A stretch of DNA of 64,000 nt from Sphingomonas sp. HMP9. GTDB lineage: Bacteria; Pseudomonadota; Alphaproteobacteria; Sphingomonadales; Sphingomonadaceae. The stretch is from the NCBI RefSeq assembly GCF_013374115.1, contig NZ_AP022673.1:2198501-2262500 (forward strand), in the 5' to 3' direction. Shown here piece after piece: positions 53,701 through 60,893 of this stretch. A program made the position numbers and the translations under genes. The stretch's first letter is position 1, and each line of letters starts with the position of its first letter. The notes beneath the pieces were generated by a model. The model did not search any database and was not told the origin of the DNA. It saw only the letters and a program-made list of their open reading frames with translations.

Positions 53701-54042
53701 CACGGCGACATCCTGGTGGTCGCGCCGTACAACGCGCAGGTGAACGCGCTGCGGACCGCACTTCCCGCAGCCGTCCGTGTAGGCACCGTCGATCGCTTCC
53801 AAGGCCAGGAGGCACCCGTGTGCCTCGTCTCGATGACGACGTCGAGCGGCGAGGAACTGCCACGCGACATTGCCTTCCTGTTCTCGCTGAACCGCATCAA
53901 CGTCGCGGTGTCTCGCGCGCAGGTCTCGGCGGTCGTGTTCGCGAGCCCGCTTCTCCTCGAGACTCCGTGCCGGACGGTTCCCGAGATGATGCTCGTCAAC
54001 GCCCTCTGCATGCTTCGCGAACACGGTGGTGACGGCTTCTGA
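50707..54042 (+). CDS. RecB-like nuclease fused to SF1 helicase (TM0106/Dna2-like)
   Basis: 1111 residues. N-terminus: PD-(D/E)XK nuclease of the TM0106 type (LSASDLMRFKGCRHATTLDL, then YEVVDTKLKRKPDPTHVLQL near 130-150) with a Cys cluster CALCRWKDHC near 213-222. Middle: RNase H-like exonuclease domain (GDLFYDIEGDPYYEGGLEYL near 316, KIYDYNRTDCISTQLLRDWL near 475). C-terminus: SF1 helicase with Walker A QGPPGTGKTYVSAL near 737, Walker B YLFVDEAGQVSL near 842, VLVGDPMQLPQP, TVDRFQGQEAPV and LNRINVAVSRAQ. Start ATG 50707 behind GGGGA. It is divergent from the WYL gene and presumably repressed by it. It should unwind and degrade DNA. Confidence 0.92.
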   Translation: MRLLDGQLRLSASDLMRFKGCRHATTLDLRLMEVGDIVPAAERDEAALLQRQGDAHELAFLQGLRASGRSIVEIPRDGVSLERSVELTREAMLAGPDIIFQGAMLGGPWGGYSDFLERVDRPSVLGAWSYEVVDTKLKRKPDPTHVLQLALYSDLLADVQGVRPEAAHLQLGDGSRFTVRLADVASYARHARGVFGKFLEERPETRSDPVSSCALCRWKDHCREEWERTDSLSLVAGITKSQRSKFETAGVTTLTELATIDERVPKLSADTQDRLRTQARLQMARRAGGLPGFELRDYQPGKGFGLLPEPDDGDLFYDIEGDPYYEGGLEYLHGVWFRQHGDWTFRAFWAHDREAEGRSVAELLDFFVEHLRRHPRARIYHYANYEIAALRRLTAEHRVGEAAMDQLQRERRFVDLFKVVAGSLIASEKGYSIKDLEAFYMEKRDADVASAGASVVFYENWRETGDDELLAKIYDYNRTDCISTQLLRDWLVRDVRLGGMPWPQLGEVPDAGALLNVDIEDAEVETLRQRLQPVRLRLGDDVADLLLDLAFFHKREDKPAWWAIFDRLAQESEELVDDLDCIQGLVAVGAPVKVTAKSFERTYSFPVQETKLRAGKKPCVKPAAMPEDVDLRQMDAEAGMLVLRRSIAKGLLPDTLDLIPSKPIANGALRTAIAAVTDEIIGNTGLARAVEQLLTRQSPSFDDGPRPGGIVDPDGDLPTQTSAAIAAMDRTTLALQGPPGTGKTYVSALSIVDLVRAGKRVAVSSNSHKAIGNLLEAVATRASGEGVNCRVVQKAADEGDDDAHPGIVLVSDNDAPEIAAAHVVGATAWHFARYAAPAFDYLFVDEAGQVSLANILAMSRSTRNLVLVGDPMQLPQPLQGTHPGRSGESCLEYLIDGHRVVPGDRGIFMPVSRRMHPAVCSFISGAVYQDRLLSDDAAARQDLRTVDGVSLVGAGVRPVPHLGRSQVSPEEIEAIRAQIAKVVGSTYRARDGVERVVGHGDILVVAPYNAQVNALRTALPAAVRVGTVDRFQGQEAPVCLVSMTTSSGEELPRDIAFLFSLNRINVAVSRAQVSAVVFASPLLLETPCRTVPEMMLVNALCMLREHGGDGF

Positions 54043-54263
54043 TGATCCCCCGGTGCAATCGGACAACCTTGGGTCATGCAGGATGCGCGATGGCAAGCCA
54101 GATAGCCGGTTCCTATTCTTCGTCGACAGCTCGCCGGGATGTCGGCGCCGACGCCATTCACCATGTTTCGCAAGGGATATTTAGCAACTTCGTGCGAAAT
54201 CCCGTTACGCTGAGAGAGAAGTTTCGAACGAAGCGTATTCCGTCATAACCTGACGAAGCATGT

Positions 54264-54289
54264 CGCCGGACCAACGAATTGGCCCGGCG
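54264..54289. terminator. Hairpin between convergent genes, possible bidirectional terminator
   Basis: CGCCGGACCAA-CGAA-TTGGCCCGGCG: 11-base arms with one mismatch. It lies between the helicase stop and the stop of the convergent 173-residue gene. No T-run follows, so termination is only probable. Confidence 0.45.
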
Positions 54290-54299
54290 GAACCGATGG

Positions 54300-54821
54300 C
54301 TATGCGGCCTTGGCGAGTTCGGGCAGGGGGAAGACGTCGCCGCGGCTCCGTTGCTCAGCCTCTATGTCCCGAAGGCGGCTATAGGCGCGCGACATCGATG
54401 CCGTGGCCGACTTGTGGGTCCTCGCGGGCGCCTTGGGCATGTGGCGCAAGCGGAGGTCGTCGTCGAACTTGAAGGCGCCGAACTTGAAGTTGTCCGGTAT
54501 GAGGCAAGCGCGATCGCCCGCTGCTGCCATATGGAGCATGCAGTTCTCGATCGTGAAGGCCTGCTCGCCGACCATCGCCACGAGGCCGATCGAGGGCACG
54601 TGCGGGGCATCCTTCGAGTGGCAGATCCAGATCACGGGGCGGCCGGTCCGCCGGACGGTCTGGGCGAAGGACAGCAGCTGAATGGCATGCGGAACGGAAC
54701 CGCTGATGATCACCTGGACCTTCTGGATGAATTCCTGATCGCGGCCGGGCCGGCCACTCAGCAGGTGGGCGACGGCGCCCATGTAGTTGGCGGCGATCTG
54801 CTGGTTGTTGACGCTGGTCAT
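54300..54821 (-). CDS. Hypothetical protein
   Basis: 173 residues; not recognised. MTSVNNQQIAANYMGAVAHL then VIISGSVPHAIQLLSFAQTV and GRPVIWICHSKDAPHVPSIG suggest an alpha/beta fold, with a hydrophobic core and no signal peptide. The end is charged and helical (SRAYSRLRDIEAEQRSRGD). It is convergent with the nuclease-helicase and separated from it by a hairpin, so it is not part of that transcript. Confidence 0.6.
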   Translation of the reverse strand: MTSVNNQQIAANYMGAVAHLLSGRPGRDQEFIQKVQVIISGSVPHAIQLLSFAQTVRRTGRPVIWICHSKDAPHVPSIGLVAMVGEQAFTIENCMLHMAAAGDRACLIPDNFKFGAFKFDDDLRLRHMPKAPARTHKSATASMSRAYSRLRDIEAEQRSRGDVFPLPELAKAA

Positions 54822-55205
54822 CTGTCTCTGTCCTTATTGAGCTAAATTTTCCCCACGCTTTGCGAGGAACACTCATTTCCGGACAAATCAGGACGGTGCC
54901 TGCCGGCGCTTATGGGACTTTCTGAAAGGACGGCCTGCTGGCCTGTCGTTCGGTCGGCACCGATGCGTCGTGGGGGGTGCGACTTCCGGTTTTTGGGACC
55001 GAGCGCCGCGCCCAACCTTCTTCGGAAGACGGCTCGCCCGATCGTGCCGTTGCGGCATCGAGGCACTTCATGGGAATGACGAACGGTGGTGATGATGCCG
55101 CCGGCTTGGAGCGGGACGACCGCGACGCTGCCTGCGGCCCGGCCTAAGCCTATCTGTAATGGCATCTCGGATCGGCGGCATGGCCATCCGGCGGTCGGCT
55201 GTCGA
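54822..55205. other. Intergenic region, no gene seen
   Basis: Contains the promoter of the 173-residue gene; the first 30 bases are AT-rich. Only random frames otherwise. Confidence 0.45.
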
Positions 55206-55493
55206 TCATCCGAAGTCACTCGTGGCCAGATGCGTGTGCTTCTCTTCCCATTCGAGCAGATCGGACACGCGGTATCTTACACTGCCGAACTTGATCCGTT
55301 GAATGTATCGCGGGGAGTCGATGCCCGACGATCGACGTTTCTCGAGGAAGCCCGGCGCGCGTCTGAGAAAGGAGTTCCCTTCAGCGGACGTCAGCAGGCG
55401 CTCGATCTCCCGGTCCTCGGTGTGGGTCGGCGACGGAGGAGCCGCGCTTACCTGGGCCAAGGGACGCGCGCTGATGGACGTTCCACGTATCAT
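55206..55493 (-). CDS. AlpA/excisionase-like DNA-binding protein
   Basis: 95 residues. The folded part (LLTSAEGNSFLRRAPGFLEK, RRSSGIDSPRYIQRIKFGSV, RYRVSDLLEWEEKH) is a MerR-like winged helix of the AlpA/HTH_17 type. This is the common form of excisionases and activators of integrase genes in islands. The first 30 residues are poorly defined. Given the tyrosine integrase 1.6 kb away, it may direct excision. Confidence 0.75.
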   Translation of the reverse strand: MIRGTSISARPLAQVSAAPPSPTHTEDREIERLLTSAEGNSFLRRAPGFLEKRRSSGIDSPRYIQRIKFGSVRYRVSDLLEWEEKHTHLATSDFG

Positions 55494-55600
55494 TCCCAAG
55501 CCTCCCTTCAAGTTGACCGATCAAGCATCTTTCCGGCTATTGTCATTCGTTTCCATTTGCGTCAAGCGAAAGCGCTCGATTGGTCAACTTCGGAGATCCT

Positions 55601-56239
55601 GTGCCGGAATTCCTGTTCTCGCGTGCCACGGCGTTCAACATGCTTTCGTTCGCGTTCCGCATTCCCCAGGACGGACTGAAGGCCATGACTCCAAGGGTTC
55701 GTGTGCTCTCGACGCTCGGGGTGCCGAGCAAGCCCCGGACCGACCCGAACGTCCATTTCAAGTACGACCTCCGGGACGTCTCGGAACTCGCCGTGGCGTT
55801 CGCGCTGATGGATGCCCACATGCCGCCGACGTTGGCGGCGCGTTACGTCACCGAGGCTTGGGACAGGTTTAGGGTCTTCGCGTTCGAAGGGCTGAGGGGC
55901 GCCCTGCCGGATCGGATCTCCAACCGGTATCCAGCGTCGAAGGACACCGGACCGATCGCCATCGTGGCAGGAAACGCGATCTCGTCGCTTGGCAGCCGAG
56001 GGGTTCGGGACGGCGCCTCGGCGCTGGACCTCGCTCCGGTGACCCTCCTGAAAGGGGTCGCTGGGCTTGCTGCGGCCGTATCCACTCCCGCATCGATCGT
56101 CCTGGACGCCAGGGTGTTCATGCCACGGATCATCGGTGCCCTACTGAGCCTAGCTCCCCGTGACGAGGAATTGCGAGCGTCGCTGGATCGGCTCCGCGGT
56201 CATGAGGAAGAGCCGCGTGCCGCCTCGGGGAAACGCTGA
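55601..56239 (+). CDS. MerR-like helix-turn-helix protein (second copy of the family)
   Basis: 212 residues. RVRVLSTLGVPSKPRTDPNV then KYDLRDVSELAVAFALMDAH and MPPTLAARYVTEAWDRFRVF follow the same plan as the protein at 41432-42055: a short helix-turn-helix, a hydrophobic linker helix, and MPP/LPP before the next helix. The second half (GASALDLAPVTLLKGVAGLA) has no known fold. Start GTG 55601 has GGAG five bases upstream; a TTG at 55580 is another option. Confidence 0.55.
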   Translation: MPEFLFSRATAFNMLSFAFRIPQDGLKAMTPRVRVLSTLGVPSKPRTDPNVHFKYDLRDVSELAVAFALMDAHMPPTLAARYVTEAWDRFRVFAFEGLRGALPDRISNRYPASKDTGPIAIVAGNAISSLGSRGVRDGASALDLAPVTLLKGVAGLAAAVSTPASIVLDARVFMPRIIGALLSLAPRDEELRASLDRLRGHEEEPRAASGKR

Positions 56240-56405
56240 CGAGCCTCTGGGTCGCACGGACGGACGGCCGATCTGCGCCTCAGCGTATGGGGAGCATGTC
56301 GACGCAATGAACTATTCGGCGGCTCGGGCCTTTCTCTAGGATAGGCGGGCCGGCGGTCGCCAAGCAGCGTGATCGTCCGGCCTTCGCGTGACAAGGGAGT
56401 ACGAC

Positions 56406-56696
56406 ATGACGGAAGCGACATGGGGTCAGGCCGCCAAGACCCCTGATATCGACTGGCGGATGAGCGCCGCTCTCGAGGACGTCCCGCGTGGCGAAGAGGA
56501 TGTCGCCGAAGTGACCAGCCTTGAGGGCGCGGTCCGGGCGTGGCTCGAACTCGATTCCGAGCACCGGACCGCGGCTACGCTGACCGCCGAACGCCCCGTC
56601 CAGGTCGACGGCGTGTCGCTGACGTCATTCGTCGGCGACGGCATTGCGACTCTCGCCGAACGCCTACCACCGTCTTCCAGAAACGCTTCGGTCTGA
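56406..56696 (+). CDS. Short acidic module protein (intact copy)
   Basis: 96 residues. Core: VTSLEGAVRAWLELDSEHRT, AATLTAERPVQVDGVSLTSF, VGDGIATLAERLPP. The core is shared with the truncated copy at 2934-3137; the first 40 residues (MTEATWGQAAKTPDIDWRMS) are found only here. AAGGGAG lies seven bases before the ATG. Five bases separate it from the DUF1488-like gene. Family unknown; the conserved pairing suggests the two proteins work together. Confidence 0.7.
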   Translation: MTEATWGQAAKTPDIDWRMSAALEDVPRGEEDVAEVTSLEGAVRAWLELDSEHRTAATLTAERPVQVDGVSLTSFVGDGIATLAERLPPSSRNASV

Positions 56697-56701
56697 GCGT
56701 C

Positions 56702-56992
56702 GTGTCTCGACCAAGCGTCCGCTTCGAACTCTGCGACTACGATTGGGTCGCGGAGCGCGACTGCGTCGGCTTCGTTGGCACGACGGACCTGGGCCAGGTC
56801 GAATTCCTGATCACGGCCGACGCCTTGGCGGAACTGTTGAACCCGGAGCTCGACGGCGTCGATCCGGAAACGGCCTTGGAGACATTCGTCGAATACGAGA
56901 CCGACATCCACCGCATCGCGCTGCGCGAATTCGTCAAGCGTCTCGGGGGCGAGCCGCCAATACTGCTCACATCGGCCGATCTCGACAGCTGA
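56702..56992 (+). CDS. DUF1488-like protein (intact copy)
   Basis: 96 residues from GTG 56702. SRPSVRFELCDYDWVAERD, GFVGTTDLGQVEFLITADAL, ETFVEYETDIHRIALREFVK, RLGGEPPILLTSADLDS. The order of strand-helix-helix with an IxxIAxxxF pattern and a closing LTSxDL fits DUF1488, small proteins of unknown function. Highly similar to the broken copy at 2638-2928, so the module has been duplicated or acquired twice. Confidence 0.75.
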   Translation: MSRPSVRFELCDYDWVAERDCVGFVGTTDLGQVEFLITADALAELLNPELDGVDPETALETFVEYETDIHRIALREFVKRLGGEPPILLTSADLDS

Positions 56993-57080
56993 GGCGGACA
57001 TCCTTGCGAGTTCTGCCGGTCTGTCGCACTGGTCGCGCCCAGCGATCGACCTCGGACAGCCCGATCGATCCTCGGAACCG

Positions 57081-58463
57081 TCATGGAAACGCGACCTTGT
57101 GCTTCTTCATGATCTTCTCAAGACGCTTCTCCCACTTCGCCAGCGTCTCTCGCTTCTCGCGGGCGTACTGGTAGAGCCAGTATGTCCCCGCGACGCCGTC
57201 CAGAGTACCCGACACATGATTGAGGATCGCCTCCGCGTAGGCGATCGGCACACGCATCTCGCCGCACATCGTCGACAGGGTACGGCGCATGTCGTGGCGA
57301 ACCCACGGGGCGAAGGGGCCGTGGGTTCGCCACGCACTCTCTCGAAGCGCAGAGTCGATCAGCACGTCCACCTCCGCCTTCGACTTGCTGAATCCGGACA
57401 CTGGCGTCCGTCCGTTGGTCGTCAGCAGCAATCCTGACCTGAGCTGGGGGTCGGGCTCTATCGTCGTCAGCAGGCGTTCGAAGACCGGCAGGATCGGCAC
57501 CAGATGGTCGCGCTTGTTCTTCGTCCTCGCACCGGGGACGATCCATTCCTTTCGGTCCAGGTCGATCTCCTCCCATGTCATGCCGCTCACCTCGCGTAGC
57601 CGCAAACCCGTCAGGATGAGTATTCGCATGTGCATGGCGAACTGCCAGGCAAGCTGGGGCAACACCGACCAGAGCAGGGCGATCTCCCATTCCGAGAGTG
57701 TTCGATTGCGCTTGCCCTCCTTGTACGGCCGCTTGAGCCCCAGCATCGGCGATGACTCGAGGCCATCGTGCTCGATGCCCCACATCAACGCCGCGTTCAG
57801 CCATTTGTGGGCCTTGTTGGCGGCAGACTTGCTGCGCTGACCGATCTGCGACCGCAGGTCCTTGCAGTCCTGCTTGGTGATCTGCCGCACCGACTTGCCC
57901 TGGAAGAAGGGACGGATATCCCGATCGAACGTGCCTTGGATGTCCGACAGGCTCCGCAGATCGTTCGCCTTCACATGCTCCTCTATGTAGCGGTCGGCGA
58001 ACGCGTTGAATTCGTAGTGCACCTCCTCCAGCGCGGCTTGCTCCGCCGCCGCTTCCACAGTGCGTCTCTGAGCGATGGGATCGATGCCGCGGTGGACCTG
58101 CTCGAGCAGCGACCGGGCCTCCTCCCGCGCGGCGTCGGGCGACCAGGGCGAGCCGTACTTGCCGATCGTGTAGGTCTGCGTCTTGGCGCCCTTCGCCTTC
58201 ATGCGGTACTGCACCACGAAGACGATGGTGCGGTTCGGATTCACGCGGATGCCGTAGCCCTTGAGCTGCTTGTCCCAATGGACGCGCCTGCCGTCTTCGG
58301 TGGAGGGGAAGGTGATCTCGTTGATGAACCGCTTGTTGATCGTGACGGTCTTGTCGACCTGCGTTTCGGCGGTCTGCGGTGTTGGCAATGGCTTCGTCCT
58401 GGCAATCATCTGGCAAGCAGCCGAATGGAAATCGGCGGCAAGCCAGGGAAACAGAACGTCCAT
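57081..58463 (-). CDS. Tyrosine-type integrase of the island
   Basis: 460 residues. Opening DUF4102-like arm domain (RRVHWDKQLKGYGIRVNPNR, YTIGKYGSPWSPDAAREEAR), SAM-like core (SDIQGTFDRDIRPFFQGKSV) and catalytic domain with Arg in LTGLRLREVSGM, His-x-x-Arg in VRHDMRRTLSTM, His in AILNHVSGTLDG and Tyr in GTYWLYQYAR. It is the P4/prophage-type integrase commonly inserted at tRNA genes, and 75 bases beyond its start lies the 3' half of a tRNA-Thr. Start uncertain: ATG 58463 or 58409. It should catalyse insertion and, with an excisionase, removal of the island. Confidence 0.93.
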   Translation of the reverse strand: MDVLFPWLAADFHSAACQMIARTKPLPTPQTAETQVDKTVTINKRFINEITFPSTEDGRRVHWDKQLKGYGIRVNPNRTIVFVVQYRMKAKGAKTQTYTIGKYGSPWSPDAAREEARSLLEQVHRGIDPIAQRRTVEAAAEQAALEEVHYEFNAFADRYIEEHVKANDLRSLSDIQGTFDRDIRPFFQGKSVRQITKQDCKDLRSQIGQRSKSAANKAHKWLNAALMWGIEHDGLESSPMLGLKRPYKEGKRNRTLSEWEIALLWSVLPQLAWQFAMHMRILILTGLRLREVSGMTWEEIDLDRKEWIVPGARTKNKRDHLVPILPVFERLLTTIEPDPQLRSGLLLTTNGRTPVSGFSKSKAEVDVLIDSALRESAWRTHGPFAPWVRHDMRRTLSTMCGEMRVPIAYAEAILNHVSGTLDGVAGTYWLYQYAREKRETLAKWEKRLEKIMKKHKVAFP

Positions 58464-58537
58464 CTAAATGACGGTTTTCCGCGGGAAAACCCGCCCACGG
58501 TAACAGACGGTAAGCCAGAGAAACCCGAATCCGATAA

Positions 58538-58582
58538 TTGGTAAGGCTGAGGTCGTGAGTTCAATCCTCACCGGCAGCACCA
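58538..58582 (+). other. Probable attR: 3' half of tRNA-Thr(GGT)
   Basis: Starts in the anticodon loop TTGGTAA (anticodon GGT), then GGCTG, AGGTC, the T-arm GTGAG-TTCAATC-CTCAC, acceptor strand CGGCAGC, A and CCA. The upstream half is absent; the five bases before the loop do not pair with GGCTG. So only the tRNA part copied during integration remains. The intact gene and attL must be beyond the window's left edge or elsewhere. Confidence 0.8.
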
Positions 58583-58704
58583 TTCTTTTCAACATTGGTG
58601 ATCGTGACGAGCATCCCCTTCGGGGACACCGGCGTCGGTCGGTGTCGGTGATTCCGCGCTGGCTCGGGATTCACGGGCCGTCACGCTTCGCGAAGACCGA
58701 CGCG

Positions 58705-59718
58705 TCAGATCGAGATGATGGCCTTCATTACGCTGTCGGCCTCGGCGATCAGGGCGGGAACGCGCTGTGGTGCGTCCTCCAGCGTCAGCGCGTGCGTCTG
58801 CAGGACCGCGGTCGGGATCGAGCCACCGCGTATGCTTGCGATGACGTGATCGAAATCGCTCGACAGCGCGTTCCGGCTGGCGAGCAACGTGGTCTCGCGC
58901 TTGTGGAACTCGGGGTCCGAGAAGACCAGATCGTCCTTGCATAGGCCGACCAGGACATAGGTGCCGCCATGCGCCACGTGCATCAGGCCGCCGCGCATCG
59001 CGTGGATGTTGCCCGTGGCGTCGAACACGACGTCGAACATGTCGCCATCGGTCATCGCGCGGAGCGCCCCGGTCGCGCTATCGTCGGCGACCACGACGGT
59101 CTCGAACCCCAGCCGGTCGCGGACGAACGCCAGGCGGGTTGCACGCGTATCGAGGAAGGTGACCGATGCGACCCCCATGATCCGCGCGAACAGCGCCGTG
59201 GCGACACCGATCGGGCCCGCCCCCGTGACCAATATCCGCGCATCGGATGCAGGCGCGGCGCGCCGTACCGCATGCGCCCCGATCGCCAGGAACTCGACCA
59301 TGGCGGCCTGATCGAGCGACAATCCCTGCGCGTCGACGACCGATGCTTCGGGCACGGCGAGCCATTCGCACATGCCGCCATCGGTGTGGACGCCAAGCAC
59401 CGCGATGTTGACGCAGCAATTCGGCCGGTCGCGACGACAGGCGATGCAGTGACCGCAAGCCCCGTACGGATTGACCGTAACGACCTGTCCGGGCGTGAAG
59501 CGGGAGCCGGTCGGCGCTTCGACGACTTCGCCCGCCAGCTCGTGGCCGATCAGGCGCGGATAGGACAGATATGGCTGTGTCCCGGCATAGATATGGTAGT
59601 CCGTTCCGCAGAGCCCGGCACGACGCATCCTGATCAGGACGTCGCCGTCCTCGCGGAGTGGCATCGGCCGGTCAGCGACGACAAGCGATCCCGGCGTTAC
59701 GCAAACCAGCGATTTCAT
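58705..59718 (-). CDS. Zinc-dependent medium-chain alcohol/polyol dehydrogenase
   Basis: 337 residues. Catalytic zinc ligands Cys37 (GLCGTDYHIYAG) and His59-Glu60 (LIGHELAGEVV); structural zinc cysteines at 88, 91, 94 and 101/102 (ACGHCIACRRDRPNCC). Rossmann fold ILVTGAGPIGVATALFARIM around 165, with LDTRATR after strand 2, an Asp favouring NAD. Similar proteins oxidise sugars, sugar acids or polyols. It points the same way as the Gfo/Idh gene, 43 bases downstream of it. Confidence 0.9.
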   Translation of the reverse strand: MKSLVCVTPGSLVVADRPMPLREDGDVLIRMRRAGLCGTDYHIYAGTQPYLSYPRLIGHELAGEVVEAPTGSRFTPGQVVTVNPYGACGHCIACRRDRPNCCVNIAVLGVHTDGGMCEWLAVPEASVVDAQGLSLDQAAMVEFLAIGAHAVRRAAPASDARILVTGAGPIGVATALFARIMGVASVTFLDTRATRLAFVRDRLGFETVVVADDSATGALRAMTDGDMFDVVFDATGNIHAMRGGLMHVAHGGTYVLVGLCKDDLVFSDPEFHKRETTLLASRNALSSDFDHVIASIRGGSIPTAVLQTHALTLEDAPQRVPALIAEADSVMKAIISI

Positions 59719-59761
59719 GGCTATACTTCCTCGGCGTGGCGACGGTCTATCGGAGATGAAC

Positions 59762-60862
59762 CTATAGGCCCAATTCGGTCATCAGCACGGCGCGGTGCTC
59801 GCGCGCGCTGATCTCGGCGGCGGTGCCGATCGCGACGGCGCGCAAGCCATCCTCGGCGGTGACCTGGACCGGACCCTCGCCACGTACCGCCGCGGCGAAG
59901 GCGACGTGCTGGTAATAGGTCGCGCCTTCGTGCGAGCCCGCGGCTTTCGCTGCCGGGTCGACGGCGACGTGGCAGCGTTCGACCTGCTTCGGGTTGAGGA
60001 AGCCGACGCGCGGAGAATAGACCAGCTCGCCGGCGGGGATGAGGACGTCGAGGCGCGCTGCATCGCCGGTCGCGGACATCTCCTCCTGGTTCTCGGCACC
60101 GTCGGCGAACATGCTGAGGTCGAGCATCGCCCGCACGCCATTTGCAAAATCGACGGTGGTGAAGCTGTTGTCGATGATGTCGGGGCGCTGGCCGTCATAG
60201 CGCTCATCGACGTGGTTCACGTCCATCGCGCCCGAACAATAGACGCGGACTGCTTCGGCACCGACGATCAGCCGCATGAGGTCGAAGAAATGACAGCATT
60301 TCTCGACCATCGTGCCGCCGGTATTGGCCGAGAAGCGGTTCCAGTCACCGACCTTGGGCAGGAACGGGAAGCGGTGTTCGCGGATCGAGAGCATCTGCAA
60401 CCGGCCGACGCGCCCACCCTTCACCTGTTCGATGAACGCAGCGGCGGGCGGCATGAAGCGGTATTCCATGCCGGTCCAGAACGGTTTCGCATGGGACGTG
60501 GCACGCTCGACGATCCAGCGCGCGTCGTCGATCGTCGTCGCCAGCGGCTTCTCGCAAAGGATGGCCGCGTCCATGTCCAACAGCCGTTCCAGCACGTCGC
60601 GGTGCGTGTTGTTGGGCGCGGCGATGACGATCGCATCGACATCGGCACCGGCGGCGAACGCCTCGACCGAGTCGAACCGGGCGACGCCGGCGGCGCGGTC
60701 GCCCAGAGCATCGCCCAGTGCCTTGGCAGCCCAACCGATCGAGGTCGCGACCGGATCGGCGATCGCGACGATCTCGGCACCAGGCAGGATCGCGAGGTTG
60801 CGGATGTGTTCGACGCCCATCATGCCCGTTCCGACGACGCCGTATCTGATCGTGGCTACCAA
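59762..60862 (-). CDS. Gfo/Idh/MocA-family oxidoreductase
   Basis: 366 residues. N-terminal Rossmann fold YGVVGTGMMGVEHIRNLAIL, IVAIADP; IVIAAPNNTHRDVLERLL and ILCEKPLATTIDDARWIVE (EKP with the catalytic Lys); then the dimerisation domain with GMEYRFMPP, GDWNRFSANTGGTMVEKCCH and FFDLMRLIVGA, the His/Asp pair region. I chose the TTG at 60862 because the protein fold begins there; a longer frame overlaps the divergent gene. It is divergent from the aldo/keto reductase gene (31 bases). It could be a sugar dehydrogenase, or an NAD-using glycosidase of the GH109/GH188 type. Confidence 0.88.
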   Translation of the reverse strand: MVATIRYGVVGTGMMGVEHIRNLAILPGAEIVAIADPVATSIGWAAKALGDALGDRAAGVARFDSVEAFAAGADVDAIVIAAPNNTHRDVLERLLDMDAAILCEKPLATTIDDARWIVERATSHAKPFWTGMEYRFMPPAAAFIEQVKGGRVGRLQMLSIREHRFPFLPKVGDWNRFSANTGGTMVEKCCHFFDLMRLIVGAEAVRVYCSGAMDVNHVDERYDGQRPDIIDNSFTTVDFANGVRAMLDLSMFADGAENQEEMSATGDAARLDVLIPAGELVYSPRVGFLNPKQVERCHVAVDPAAKAAGSHEGATYYQHVAFAAAVRGEGPVQVTAEDGLRAVAIGTAAEISAREHRAVLMTELGL

Positions 60863-60893
60863 GCTGTCATTCCCTATGCCATGAGCCGCCCTT

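Noticed and set aside
52195..54096. A 633-codon open frame on the minus strand
   Set aside because: It lies wholly opposite the nuclease-helicase gene, whose motifs are complete. High GC makes long antisense frames common; the antisense protein is rich in Arg, His and Asp and has no motif.
57118..58416. A 432-codon frame on the same strand as the integrase
   Set aside because: Out-of-frame reading of the integrase gene; the integrase frame has all catalytic residues.
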